Shown one piece after another: positions 7,208 through 16,500 of a DNA stretch of 19,929 bases (the stretch's first letter is position 1; every line of letters begins with the position of its first letter). The position numbers and the translations under genes are program-made. The notes beneath the pieces were generated by a model that saw only the letters and a program-made list of their open reading frames with translations, did not search any database and was not told the DNA's origin. Source of the stretch: Oscillospiraceae bacterium (lineage in GTDB: Bacteria; Bacillota_A; Clostridia; Oscillospirales; Oscillospiraceae); contig JAFQDR010000130.1 of assembly GCA_017415945.1 (NCBI GenBank), positions 1 through 19,929 on the forward strand. Reading direction: 5' to 3'.

Positions 7208-7450
7208 CTCGCGAACTCCATATCGCTTTTTTCTCGTTTTTCAGCACGCACCTACTACAACCGTTTCTTTTCTTCAAAGCCCGGTATTGTTTTGCGATGC
7301 TGTATTTAGGTTTCAAACGAGAAAAGAGCGCTCATTACGTTGCTCGGCCTTGTTTCGCTCTGCATCTTTTTCTATATTAAATTCACTTGCGTGAATTTCT
7401 TTGTGGATCGAAAGATGCAGCAGCGAGTAACTTTTCTCGCGAACTCCATA
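7208..7450. other. structured non-coding region with nested inverted repeats between 15-bp direct repeats
   Basis: This 243-base stretch has no convincing gene. CTCGCGAACTCCATA occurs at both ends (7208-7222 and 7436-7450). In the first part, CGCTTTTTTCTCG (7224-7236) pairs with CGAGAAAAGAGCG (7318-7330). In the second part a nested set of stems can form: CGAGAAAAG (7318-7326) with CTTTTCTCG (7431-7439), TTGCTCG (7340-7346) with CGAGTAA (7424-7430), CTGCATCTTT (7360-7369) with AAAGATGCAG (7411-7420), and an inner AAATTCAC/GTGAATTT hairpin (7379-7398). CGAGAAAAG can pair with either flank, so two mutually exclusive folds exist. It could be a small mobile or remnant element, or a structured RNA; nothing identifies which. 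Confidence 0.6.
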
Positions 7451-7499
7451 CGATTATCACGCCGTAATGGCTACGCGCCAATCCCCGACAAGCACCCTC

Positions 7500-7606
7500 G
7501 TAGGGGCGGATATCATCCGCCTCAAACGTAGGTCATCCACCGCTGCTACGGCGATCAGCCGCTCCAACCCACTGCGCAAATGCAGGCGGATACTATCCGC
7601 CCCTAC
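7500..7606. repeat. inverted pair of GTAGGGGCGGAT hairpin repeats
   Basis: The left copy (7500-7523) starts GTAGGGGCGGAT and folds as GGCGGAT / ATCCGCC. The right copy (7585-7606) is inverted and folds as GGCGGATA / TATCCGCC, ending CCCTAC. The copies are 61 bases apart, the same spacing as the pair at 2717-2831. The right copy, read on the minus strand, is followed by GCAGTGGGTTGG, like other members of the family. Non-coding. Confidence 0.85.
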
Positions 7607-7657
7607 AGGATTGTGCCGCTGACCACCGTTTCCAACAAACTGCAATCACACAACCAT

Positions 7658-7684
7658 CGGACCGTCGAGGCCGACAATCCCTAC
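7658..7684 (-). repeat. single GTAGGG hairpin repeat abutting a ribosome binding site
   Basis: Read on the minus strand this begins GTAGGG and folds as GGATTGTCG / CGACGGTCC with a GCCT loop. Two of its nine pairs are U-G and exist only in minus-strand RNA. It has the same 9+4+9 layout as the copies at 2717-2831. GCAGT follows at 7643-7639 (minus). Its GTAGGG end lies only a few bases before the AAGGA of the RNA methyltransferase gene. Confidence 0.75.
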
Positions 7685-7703
7685 AAAAAAGGAATCCATT
7701 GAT

Positions 7704-8813
7704 ATGAAACTTGAACTCTGCATCCCCTGCCTGTTCGGTCTGGAAGGCCTTGTGGGCAATGAACTGCGGCACATGGGCATGGACGACGTCCGCCCCGAAA
7801 ACGGCCGCGTATATTTCCGCACCGATGAATACGGCATGGCCCGCGCCAACATCCGCTCCCGCTTCGGAGAACGTGTGCTGATCGTCATGGGCCGCTTCCC
7901 TGCCCGCACCTTTGACGAGCTGTTTGAAGGCACCAAGGCCATCCCCTGGGAACGCTTCATCCCCCGCGGCGGGCAGTTCCCCGTAAAGGGCCACAGCCTG
8001 AACTCTCAGCTGCACTCCATCCCCGACTGCCAGCGCATCATCAAAAAGTCCGTAGCCTCCCGCCTGTCCGAACGCTACCGTGTGACCTGGCTGCCCGAGG
8101 ACGGTGCCCTGTACCAGATCCAGTTCGCCATTATGAACGACACCGCTGTGCTGTATCTGGACACCACGGGCACAGGTCTGTTCAAGCGCGGCTACCGTCC
8201 CGCCCATGTGGCTGCCCCCCTGCGTGAGACCCTGGCTGCTGCCATGGTGGACATCGCAGGCTATCGCGGCCGCGGTGACTTCGCCGACCCCTTCTGCGGC
8301 AGCGGCACCATCGCCATCGAAGCCGCTCTGGCTGCCAAAAACCGTGCCCCCGGCATCAACCGCAAATTCTCCGCTATGCAGTGGGACAACTTCGATCAGG
8401 AAATCTGGACCAAGGCCATCGAAGAAGCCAAGGCCCGTGAGTTCCACGGAGAATACCGCATCTTCGCCTCCGACATTGACCCCAAGGCCGTAGCCATGGC
8501 AAGGGAAAATGCCAAGCGCGCGGGTGTGGCGGATATCATCCAATTTTCCGTAGCTGATGCCACACAGTTTGACCTGACCACCGACCGCGGGGTCATCGTC
8601 ACCAATCCCCCTTACGGAGAACGTCTGCTGGAAAAGGCAGAAGCGGAACGACTGTACACCGCTTTCGGCAAGGCCTATCACAAGCTGAACAATTGGCAGC
8701 TGTACCTGCTCAGCTCCCACACGGAGTTTGAGCGCACCTTCGGCAAAACCGCAAACAAGAAGCGCAAGCTCTACAACGGCACCATCAAGTGCGATCTGTT
8801 TATTTACCGCTAA
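7704..8813 (+). CDS. THUMP-domain class I SAM-dependent RNA methyltransferase (RlmL/YpsC-like)
   Basis: A predicted 23S rRNA guanine-N2 methyltransferase of 369 residues. This matches the single-domain Firmicutes form (YpsC) rather than the long E. coli RlmKL fusion. The N-terminal THUMP-containing region spans about 1-160, followed by the linking motif GLFKRGYR (158-165). The methyltransferase domain has DPFCGSGT (195-202) for SAM binding, an acidic residue in ASDIDPKA after motif II, and the catalytic NPPYGER (301-307). The start at 7704 is supported by AAAAAAGGA about 10 bases upstream and by the family-typical opening. The target nucleotide is inferred from family only. It stands alone, with palindromic repeats on both sides, and no promoter was recognised. 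Confidence 0.92.
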   Translation: MKLELCIPCLFGLEGLVGNELRHMGMDDVRPENGRVYFRTDEYGMARANIRSRFGERVLIVMGRFPARTFDELFEGTKAIPWERFIPRGGQFPVKGHSLNSQLHSIPDCQRIIKKSVASRLSERYRVTWLPEDGALYQIQFAIMNDTAVLYLDTTGTGLFKRGYRPAHVAAPLRETLAAAMVDIAGYRGRGDFADPFCGSGTIAIEAALAAKNRAPGINRKFSAMQWDNFDQEIWTKAIEEAKAREFHGEYRIFASDIDPKAVAMARENAKRAGVADIIQFSVADATQFDLTTDRGVIVTNPPYGERLLEKAEAERLYTAFGKAYHKLNNWQLYLLSSHTEFERTFGKTANKKRKLYNGTIKCDLFIYR

Positions 8814-8825
8814 AACTTCCCCATC

Positions 8826-8848
8826 GTAGGGGCGGATAGCATCCGCCC
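8826..8848 (+). repeat. single GTAGGGGCGGAT hairpin repeat
   Basis: GTAGG is followed by GGGCGGAT (8830-8837), a 3-base loop and ATCCGCCC (8841-8848). It is followed by GCATACCGCACTGCGTTG, similar to the sequence downstream of the minus-strand copy at 7606. It lies 12 bases after the methyltransferase stop codon. No U-tract follows, so it is not a classical terminator. Confidence 0.8.
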
Positions 8849-8937
8849 GCATACCGCACTGCGTTGATGGCCCTTCTCGGAGAGAACCGTCCCTCCCAAA
8901 GCCACGACATTGATAAAAAGAAAAAGAGGCGAACGCT

Positions 8938-9879
8938 ATGAAGCATTTATTCATCGTCAACCCCGCAGCCCGTCAGGGCAACCGCACCACCTTTGCCACC
9001 ACCCTCATCCAGCAGACCTTTGAACGCAGAGAGGCTCAGTACGAGATCTACATCACCCGTGGCCCCGGGGACGGTGCGGCCAAAATCGCCCAGGATGCCC
9101 AATATGAGGCCGACCTGCGGGTGTACGCCTGCGGCGGGGACGGTACGGTAAACGAGTGCGCTTCCGCCTGCGTGGGTCTGCCCAATGTGGCCATGACCGT
9201 GTTTCCCTGCGGCACAGGCAACGACTTCGTGAAGCAGTTCGGTGCCGAGCAAAGCAAGTTTATGAACATCGGCGCACTGGTGGACGGCGAGATCTCCCCG
9301 CTGGACATTATGCGTGTCAACGACCGCTACTCCATCAACGTAGCCTGCATCGGTCTGGACAGCCGTGTGGGCGCAGGGGTCCATGACTTCGACAAGGTTC
9401 CTATCATCGGCAAGGGCAAGGGTGCCTACATCGCCTCCGTAGCCAACCATGTGTTCCGCCGCATTACCGATAAGCTGACCATCCGCATCAACGGACAGAT
9501 CATCACCGGAGAGTTCAACACCGTCACCGTCTGCAACGGCAGCTGGTACGGCGGCAGCTTCAACCCCGTCCCCGAGGCCCGTGCCGACGACGGCAAGCTG
9601 GATGTGCTGCTCATCAGCGGTGTCAAGCGCAGCAAGCTCCCCCTGCTGCTGACCAAATACGGCAAGGGCAAGTACAAGGAACTGCCCCAGTATGCCAAGC
9701 ATTACGCCACCACCAAGATGGTCATCGAGTCCGAGGAGGAAATGGTCATCAACATCGACGGGGAGTCCATTTTCGGCACACGGGCTGAAATCAAGCTCAT
9801 TCCCGGGGGCATCCGCTTCCTGCACCCCAAGGGCATGGCATATTTCCAAAATGACGAAAAAACGGAAATTACCGTTTAA
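8938..9879 (+). CDS. diacylglycerol kinase-family lipid kinase (YegS/BmrU-like)
   Basis: A soluble ATP-dependent lipid kinase of 313 residues. The N-terminal catalytic fold opens MKHLFIVNPAARQG. It has the nucleotide-binding GGDGTVNE (66-73) and the second family motif PCGTGNDF (90-97). The C-terminal beta-sandwich (about 135-300) carries the late motif NIDGES and ends near a basic tail. DgkB-type members recycle diacylglycerol to phosphatidic acid; the substrate here is inferred. The start at 8938 has AGAGG 8 bases upstream. Together with the cardiolipin synthase further right, it points to phospholipid metabolism, although the two are not in one operon. Confidence 0.92.
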   Translation: MKHLFIVNPAARQGNRTTFATTLIQQTFERREAQYEIYITRGPGDGAAKIAQDAQYEADLRVYACGGDGTVNECASACVGLPNVAMTVFPCGTGNDFVKQFGAEQSKFMNIGALVDGEISPLDIMRVNDRYSINVACIGLDSRVGAGVHDFDKVPIIGKGKGAYIASVANHVFRRITDKLTIRINGQIITGEFNTVTVCNGSWYGGSFNPVPEARADDGKLDVLLISGVKRSKLPLLLTKYGKGKYKELPQYAKHYATTKMVIESEEEMVINIDGESIFGTRAEIKLIPGGIRFLHPKGMAYFQNDEKTEITV

Positions 9880-9906
9880 CTTACCCCATTTGCTCGCAAT
9901 TGTCCG

Positions 9907-9943
9907 AATTCTAAGCTTAGAATTGCGAATTGTAAGCTTAGAA
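9907..9943. repeat. 18-bp perfect palindrome plus degenerate direct copy
   Basis: AATTCTAAGCTTAGAATT (9907-9924) is a perfect palindrome. It is followed by a partial direct copy GAATTGTAAGCTTAGAA (9927-9943). It lies 28 bases after the lipid kinase stop. The symmetric sequence has no loop or U-tract, so it could be an operator or a repeat remnant. Function unknown. Confidence 0.6.
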
Positions 9944-9985
9944 GTGGCCGATTTGTAAATAGATTTTGAATTTGCAAAATTTCCC

Positions 9986-10014
9986 TTGATTATTCCATAG
10001 AGATGGTTTATTAT
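9986..10014 (+). promoter_or_regulatory. groESL promoter
   Basis: TTGATT (9986-9991), a 17-base spacer and TATTAT (10009-10014) form a vegetative-type promoter. Transcription should start near 10020, directly at the CIRCE operator. Confidence 0.7.
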
Positions 10015-10025
10015 GATAGCTGTGT

Positions 10026-10052
10026 TTAGCACTCGACCGCAAAGAGTGCCAA
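10026..10052 (+). promoter_or_regulatory. CIRCE operator (HrcA binding site)
   Basis: TTAGCACTC, a 9-base spacer and GAGTGCCAA match the CIRCE consensus TTAGCACTC-N9-GAGTGCTAA with a single change. It starts about 12 bases after the -10 box and 45 bases before groES, where HrcA normally represses the operon at low temperature. No HrcA gene lies in this window. Confidence 0.93.
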
Positions 10053-10097
10053 ACGCAGCTGTTTTTTGTATATTATTATCTTAGGAGGATTTTTTAT

Positions 10098-10385
10098 ATG
10101 AAGCTCATTCCCCTGGCTGACCGTGTAGTACTCAAGCAGGTCAAGGCAGAAGAAAAGACCAAGAGCGGTCTGATCCTGGCATCCGCATCTCAGGAAAAGC
10201 CCGAGATTTTCGAGGTCATCGAGGTTGGCCCCGGCGGCGTGGTAGACGGCAAGGAAGTCGTCATGACCGTGCAGCAGGGTCAGAAGGTCATCACCGGCAA
10301 GTACACCGGCACCACCGTGAAGATTGAAGGCGAAGAACTGCTGATCGTAAAGCAGGCCGACATTCTGGCCATCGTATCCGAATAA
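10098..10385 (+). CDS. groES: co-chaperonin GroES
   Basis: The 10-kDa heptameric lid of the GroEL folding chamber. It has 95 residues, the standard length. It opens MKLIPLADRVVLK, followed by the mobile loop that contacts GroEL (about 16-33, SGLILASAS region) and the C-terminal strand EELLIVKQADILAIV. A strong AGGAGG lies upstream of the ATG. It is the first gene of the CIRCE-controlled groESL operon, and groEL follows after 20 bases. Confidence 0.98.
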   Translation: MKLIPLADRVVLKQVKAEEKTKSGLILASASQEKPEIFEVIEVGPGGVVDGKEVVMTVQQGQKVITGKYTGTTVKIEGEELLIVKQADILAIVSE

Positions 10386-10402
10386 TCCAAAGGAGGAACT
10401 GA

Positions 10403-12031
<1,629 letters not shown>

Positions 12032-12033
12032 AA

Positions 12034-12073
12034 AAATCATCCCGAAATCTTAGGATTTCGGGATGATTTTTTT
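12034..12073 (+). terminator. rho-independent terminator of groESL
   Basis: A 16-bp perfect stem (12034-12049 against 12054-12069, core ATCCCGAAATC) with a TTAG loop is followed by a run of T to 12073. It starts 2 bases after the groEL stop. The A-run on the left makes it potentially bidirectional. Confidence 0.95.
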
Positions 12074-12104
12074 AGTGAAAAGATAAGAGTGAAGAGAAGT
12101 GGTA

Positions 12105-12130
12105 AAATCCAATTCTGACGAATTGGATTT
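12105..12130. repeat. short inverted repeat AAATCCAATTC / GAATTGGATTT
   Basis: An 11-bp perfect palindrome with a TGAC loop, a near copy of the one at 2852-2875. No U-tract follows. It lies in the gap between the groESL terminator and the SLH peptidase gene. Confidence 0.65.
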
Positions 12131-12155
12131 CGTATTGTAAATCATTCGCCGTACT

Positions 12156-12180
12156 GTAGGGCGGCTGCTTGCTGCCGCCG
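12156..12180 (+). repeat. GTAGGGCGGC hairpin repeat
   Basis: This begins GTAGG and folds as GGCGGC (12160-12165) against GCCGCC (12174-12179). It shares the GTAGGG head with the other intergenic hairpins but has a different stem sequence. No GCAGT tail was seen. Confidence 0.6.
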
Positions 12181-12219
12181 CTATCTTTCAAAAATACAAA
12201 TTCCTCAAAACGCCCCCTC

Positions 12220-12248
12220 TTGCATTGCCGGCGATGTAATGGTATCAT
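12220..12248 (+). promoter_or_regulatory. promoter of the SLH cysteine-peptidase gene
   Basis: TTGCAT (12220-12225), a 17-base spacer and TATCAT (12243-12248) precede the start codon at 12291 by about 43 bases. The match is moderate. Confidence 0.55.
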
Positions 12249-12290
12249 TACTTTGTATTGACTCATTTTCCAACAAAGGCAGGAACTTAC

Positions 12291-13475
12291 ATGAAGAAAA
12301 AACTCCTCAGTCTTTTACTGGTACTCTCCGTTTGCTGTTCCATGATCCCCGCTCTGTCCATATCGGTCAGCGCAGCCATGGTCAACTATACCCCGGAAAC
12401 CCCTACATACACCGCCACCCCCCGCAGCTTCGAAGAGATGGAAGCGCGTCTGGCGGATCTCATCGCCAAGTATGACGGCACCTACTGGACCTCCACAGGG
12501 CAGCCCTGCGAAGCCCACAGAGAGGCCTGCTACTCCAAATACTACAACGCATGGCAGTGCAACGGCTTTGCCCGCTACATTTTCAATGAGCTGTTCTGCG
12601 GCGGCGACATCGGCAGCTACGACGGCAATGACCCCTATTACATTCCCAGACTCCGCAACGCCACAGAGGTGTTCCGCACCTCTTACATGGAAAAGGACAA
12701 CACCGCCGCCATGAAATCCCTTATGGAGCAGGCCATGCCCGGGGATTTCCTCCAGATCTTCGACAGAGAAACGGGACGTCCCCATTCCATGATCGTGGTA
12801 TCCGTGGACCGTCAAGGGGTGAATGTACTGGACTGCAACAGCGACGGACATTGCGGCGTAAAGTATCATCTGCTGCCTTGGAAGTCTATGGCCGCCAGAT
12901 ACGAGAAGCTCTCCCTGTACCGCTCTTCAAAATACCCCGCTCCCGCCGACTCCTTCTTCGATGTGGCGGACAGCGACTGGTTCTACGCCCCCGTTGTGTG
13001 GGCTAAGAGCAGCGGTGTCACGGGCGGCAAGACCACAACCACCTTCGCCCCCTATGAGGGCTGCACCCGTGCGGAAGTGGTCACCTTCCTGTGGGCAGCC
13101 AACGGCAAGCCTGCGGCCGGTGCAGGCAAACAGCCCTTCGTGGACGTAAAGCCCACCGATTGGTATTATACCCCCGTAATGTGGGCACTGGAGCAGGGCA
13201 TCACCAGCGGCACCGATGCCACCCACTTCAGCCCCAACGCCACCTGCACCAGAGCACAGGTGGTCACCTTCCTGTGGGCAGCCAACGGCAGACCCGCAGT
13301 AACGGGTACAAGCAAGTTCTATGATGTAGGCGGCACCGACTGGTACGCAGCCCCTGTCATCTGGGCAGCTCAAAACGGCATTTCCAACGGCTACGGCGAC
13401 GGCAGCTTCGGCCCCCTGCGCTCCTGCACCCGTGCGGAGGTCGTCACCTTCCTGTATAAGGTATACGCAAAATAA
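12291..13475 (+). CDS. secreted papain/CHAP-like cysteine peptidase with three SLH domains
   Basis: A 394-residue secreted protein. The signal peptide ends near SVSAA (residue 29). Residues about 45-215 form a papain-like (CHAP/NlpC-type) domain. The candidate nucleophile is Cys90 in QCNGFARYIF, the histidine is His165 in RPHSMIVVSV, and an acidic/amide residue is Asp181 or Asn183 in LDCNSDG. Such domains usually cleave peptidoglycan peptides, but the substrate is inferred. Residues about 220-394 are three SLH domains (each with a CTRA motif), which tether proteins to secondary cell-wall polymers. The ATG at 12291 is preferred over an in-frame ATG eleven codons upstream, since MKKKLLSLLL is a typical signal start with GGCAGGA before it. 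It has its own promoter and terminator. The next gene is a larger SLH protein with a related but degenerate domain. Confidence 0.85.
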   Translation: MKKKLLSLLLVLSVCCSMIPALSISVSAAMVNYTPETPTYTATPRSFEEMEARLADLIAKYDGTYWTSTGQPCEAHREACYSKYYNAWQCNGFARYIFNELFCGGDIGSYDGNDPYYIPRLRNATEVFRTSYMEKDNTAAMKSLMEQAMPGDFLQIFDRETGRPHSMIVVSVDRQGVNVLDCNSDGHCGVKYHLLPWKSMAARYEKLSLYRSSKYPAPADSFFDVADSDWFYAPVVWAKSSGVTGGKTTTTFAPYEGCTRAEVVTFLWAANGKPAAGAGKQPFVDVKPTDWYYTPVMWALEQGITSGTDATHFSPNATCTRAQVVTFLWAANGRPAVTGTSKFYDVGGTDWYAAPVIWAAQNGISNGYGDGSFGPLRSCTRAEVVTFLYKVYAK

Positions 13476-13481
13476 GAGATC

Positions 13482-13513
13482 AAAACCACCCTTGCGGTCA
13501 AGGGTGGTTTTTT
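13482..13513 (+). terminator. terminator of the SLH cysteine-peptidase gene
   Basis: AAAACCACCCTTG pairs perfectly with CAAGGGTGGTTTT around a CGGT loop and is followed by Ts. It starts 7 bases after the stop codon. Confidence 0.95.
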
Positions 13514-13532
13514 CGGTTTTCAATCTTCTCCC

Positions 13533-13561
13533 TTGTCATTTCCTCCCATTTCCGATACAAT
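13533..13561 (+). promoter_or_regulatory. promoter of the large SLH protein gene
   Basis: TTGTCA (13533-13538), a 17-base spacer and TACAAT (13556-13561) lie 35 bases before the start codon at 13597. With the preceding terminator this makes the large gene a separate transcription unit. Confidence 0.7.
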
Positions 13562-13596
13562 GATAACAACACTTGACCTCACAAGGAGGACTTTTT

Positions 13597-16500
13597 ATGA
13601 AACTTTTCCGCAGAATATTCGCCCTGCTCATAGCCATGGTTCTGCTGTGCGGTATGCTCCCCGTGGGCACCACCGCCCATGCAGCCAATACCGTGTCCTT
13701 CTCCATGGAGGGCATCTTCGACTATGAGCTTTCCGCAGAGCTCGCCGGCAGGATCATGGATACCCGGCAGGAGCAGGCATTTATATTTTCCATGAAGGCC
13801 GATGGCGACCTGAATGACTACGCCATGACCCGTGCAGCGGAAATCTATGCCTGCGCCACCGAAAACCGCCCCAACGGGGAACACTGGAAGCATGTACTGG
13901 AAATGCCTTTCTATATAGAAGAAACCGTCCAGTTCTACACCTTTGCAAAGACCGTAGAAGAAGCTTATACCAATATGTTTGACGGCATCCCTCTCAGAGA
14001 CAACAAATACAAGTCCATCGGTGCAGGCTGCTTCAGTCAGAAGGGCAGCGACATCAAGGCATGGGTGGTATTTGCCAGCACCGCAGAAATGGAAACCCCT
14101 CATCAAAACAAGGGCATCGTATCCAAAGAGGTCACCATTGATATTAAGCCCTCTAACCTCAACGGCGTGCTGCAGCACCAATACTTCTCCAACGCCCACT
14201 GCGCCTGCTATCTGATCAAGGGCACCACTATTGGTACTGCCATGGAGCTGCGCAATATGGGCAACAGCGATGTGATCATTACGCCTTCCAAAATCAACTA
14301 CGCCTACACCACCACCGATCCCTCTGTCATCACCTTTGACAACAATGCCCACACCATTACCGCAAAATCCGTAGGCAAGGCAGAGCTGGGCATTGCCGTG
14401 GACGGACAGCCCATCAACTTCATCAGCACACAGTCCTCTGTAGAGGTATACGACACCCCCGTGCTGACCCATGAAATATACAGCAACGCGATCCATGTCT
14501 ACTACGGTGACTTCCCCGTCAGTGCCATGAACGATATTACCCTGTACTGCCGAGGCACCAAGGACGAGCTGTGGACCAAGTGCAACATTGAACGCGACTC
14601 CACCTATGACCACTACATCACCGACCCCACGGAAACCTATACCTTTGTAGTCCGCTATTGGGACGATTATCTGGATGACTGGGTAATCATCGGTGAGCCT
14701 CTGGTGGTACAGCTGGGGGATGCTCCCGTTGTCACACCCGAGCCTACCCCTACTCCCACACCTACACCCTCTCCTGCGGGTCTGTGGCTGCCTACCGAGG
14801 CCGATCTGCCCAACCGCACAACTGAGCCCGCCGCGGAAGAGGTCACAGCAGAGATGGAGCGCATCTTCACCGATATCTACCCTTGGGGCACCGAATGGCA
14901 CGACCCCAATGATGCCTACTGGATCAAGCCCTCCTACAGCTGGCAGGGCGGAGCAGACCATGAGGAAGGCAACGGCGATGTGGCCTTCGCCATGGCAGTC
15001 AGCGACCTTGTATTCGGCAAGCTCCCCGCAAGATCGGTCCTCCATATGTCCGCAGCCGATCTGCGCCCGGGGGACATTATCATCACCAATCATTACGATT
15101 GTCTCATTGTTCTGGATGCTACACCCCAGTATGTAGATGCCGTATCCACCATGAGCATCAACTCCTCGGGCTGGCAGGAGGATATTGTCAAATCCCTTCT
15201 GTACCCCTTAGACGTAATGGATTCCAAAATCAATTACGTCTTGACCCGCTATGCCTCCGACTCCCCCGGCGTGGATGCATTGCATCCCTCCATCGTCCCC
15301 GAATCTGCGGAGCCGGTTGCAGCCAAGACCGTCTCTACTTACATCAATTACATCTATACCTCCGCCATCAGATGGACCTTCACGGCAGACGGCACTCTGT
15401 ATCTGGAGGGCTACGGCAGCCCCGGCTACGGCGATGACGGCTGGACAGTCTATCAGGATGAGATCAAACGAGTTGTGTTCGGTAACGGTGTCACAGGTGT
15501 TTTGCAGGAAACTTTCTCAAACTATACCGCACTGGAAGAAGTGGTTTTGAGCGACACCGTCGATGAAATCCGCCGCTCCACCTTCACCAACTGCCCCAAC
15601 CTGAAGTCCATCCAATTCGGCAAGGGTCTGAAATCCATCGACGAAAACGCCTTCAAATACAGCGGCTTGGAAAGTTTGCGCCTTCCCGACGGTCTGGAAA
15701 GCATCGGGGACTATGCCTTTACAAGCTGCGAAAGCCTGCAGACTCTGTATGTCCCCGCCTCCGTTACCCAATGGGGCACCAACGTATTTACAAGCTGCAA
15801 CGCCCTTGAGGAGCTGACGCTGGAGGAAGGGCTCACCTGTCTGGGCTACTCCGCCTTTAACCATCTGGAAACCCTGAAAACCGCAAGCATCCCCGGCAGC
15901 ATCAAGACCGTCCCCCAAAGAGCCTTCTACTTCTCCAATTTGGAGACCGTCATTTTGGAAGAGGGCGTGGAAGTCCTTGACGAGTATGCCTTCGGATACT
16001 GCAAGCAGCTGAAGGAAATCCACCTGCCCAACTCCTTGACCACCGTGGAAAACAATGTATTCCGCGACTGCGACAATGTCACAGACGTTTACTTCTACGG
16101 AACGGAGGCAGAATGGGCAGAGGTGTCCATCGGCACCTCCAACGACTGTCTGGATGGCAGCTGGTGGAACCTCACCACCATTCACTTTGTGGATGAAAGC
16201 ACCTGCTTCCACAAAAACATCACGGTCCTGCCCGCTGTGGCGCCCACCTGCACCGAAACAGGTCTGACAGAGGGCAAAATCTGCGCTGACTGCGGCGAGC
16301 TGCTGACCCCTCAGGACGCTGTTCCCATTCTGGACCACGATTATGTAGAGGTCAAGCGCACCGAAGCCACCTGCTCCACCTCAGGCAGTCTGGAATTCGT
16401 ATGCACCCGTGACCGTAACCACCGCTATATTAAGTTCCTTGCGCCCACAGGGGTTCATAGCTATGAAAACGGCTTCTGCACCATGTGCGGCGAGGAAGAG

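Noticed and set aside
7340..7531. Possible 63-residue protein in the gap after the carboxypeptidase
   Set aside because: It reads straight through inverted repeats and a GTAGGG hairpin and has no ribosome binding site. Its hydrophobic stretch comes from T-rich stem sequence.
7500..7606. CRISPR array or insertion sequence in the repeat-rich gap
   Set aside because: The repeats are inverted, differ in sequence and have no regular direct-repeat/spacer layout. No transposase gene is present.
8826..8848. Terminator of the RNA methyltransferase gene
   Set aside because: The hairpin is strong but followed by GC-rich sequence with no U-tract, and it is clearly a member of the GTAGGG repeat family.
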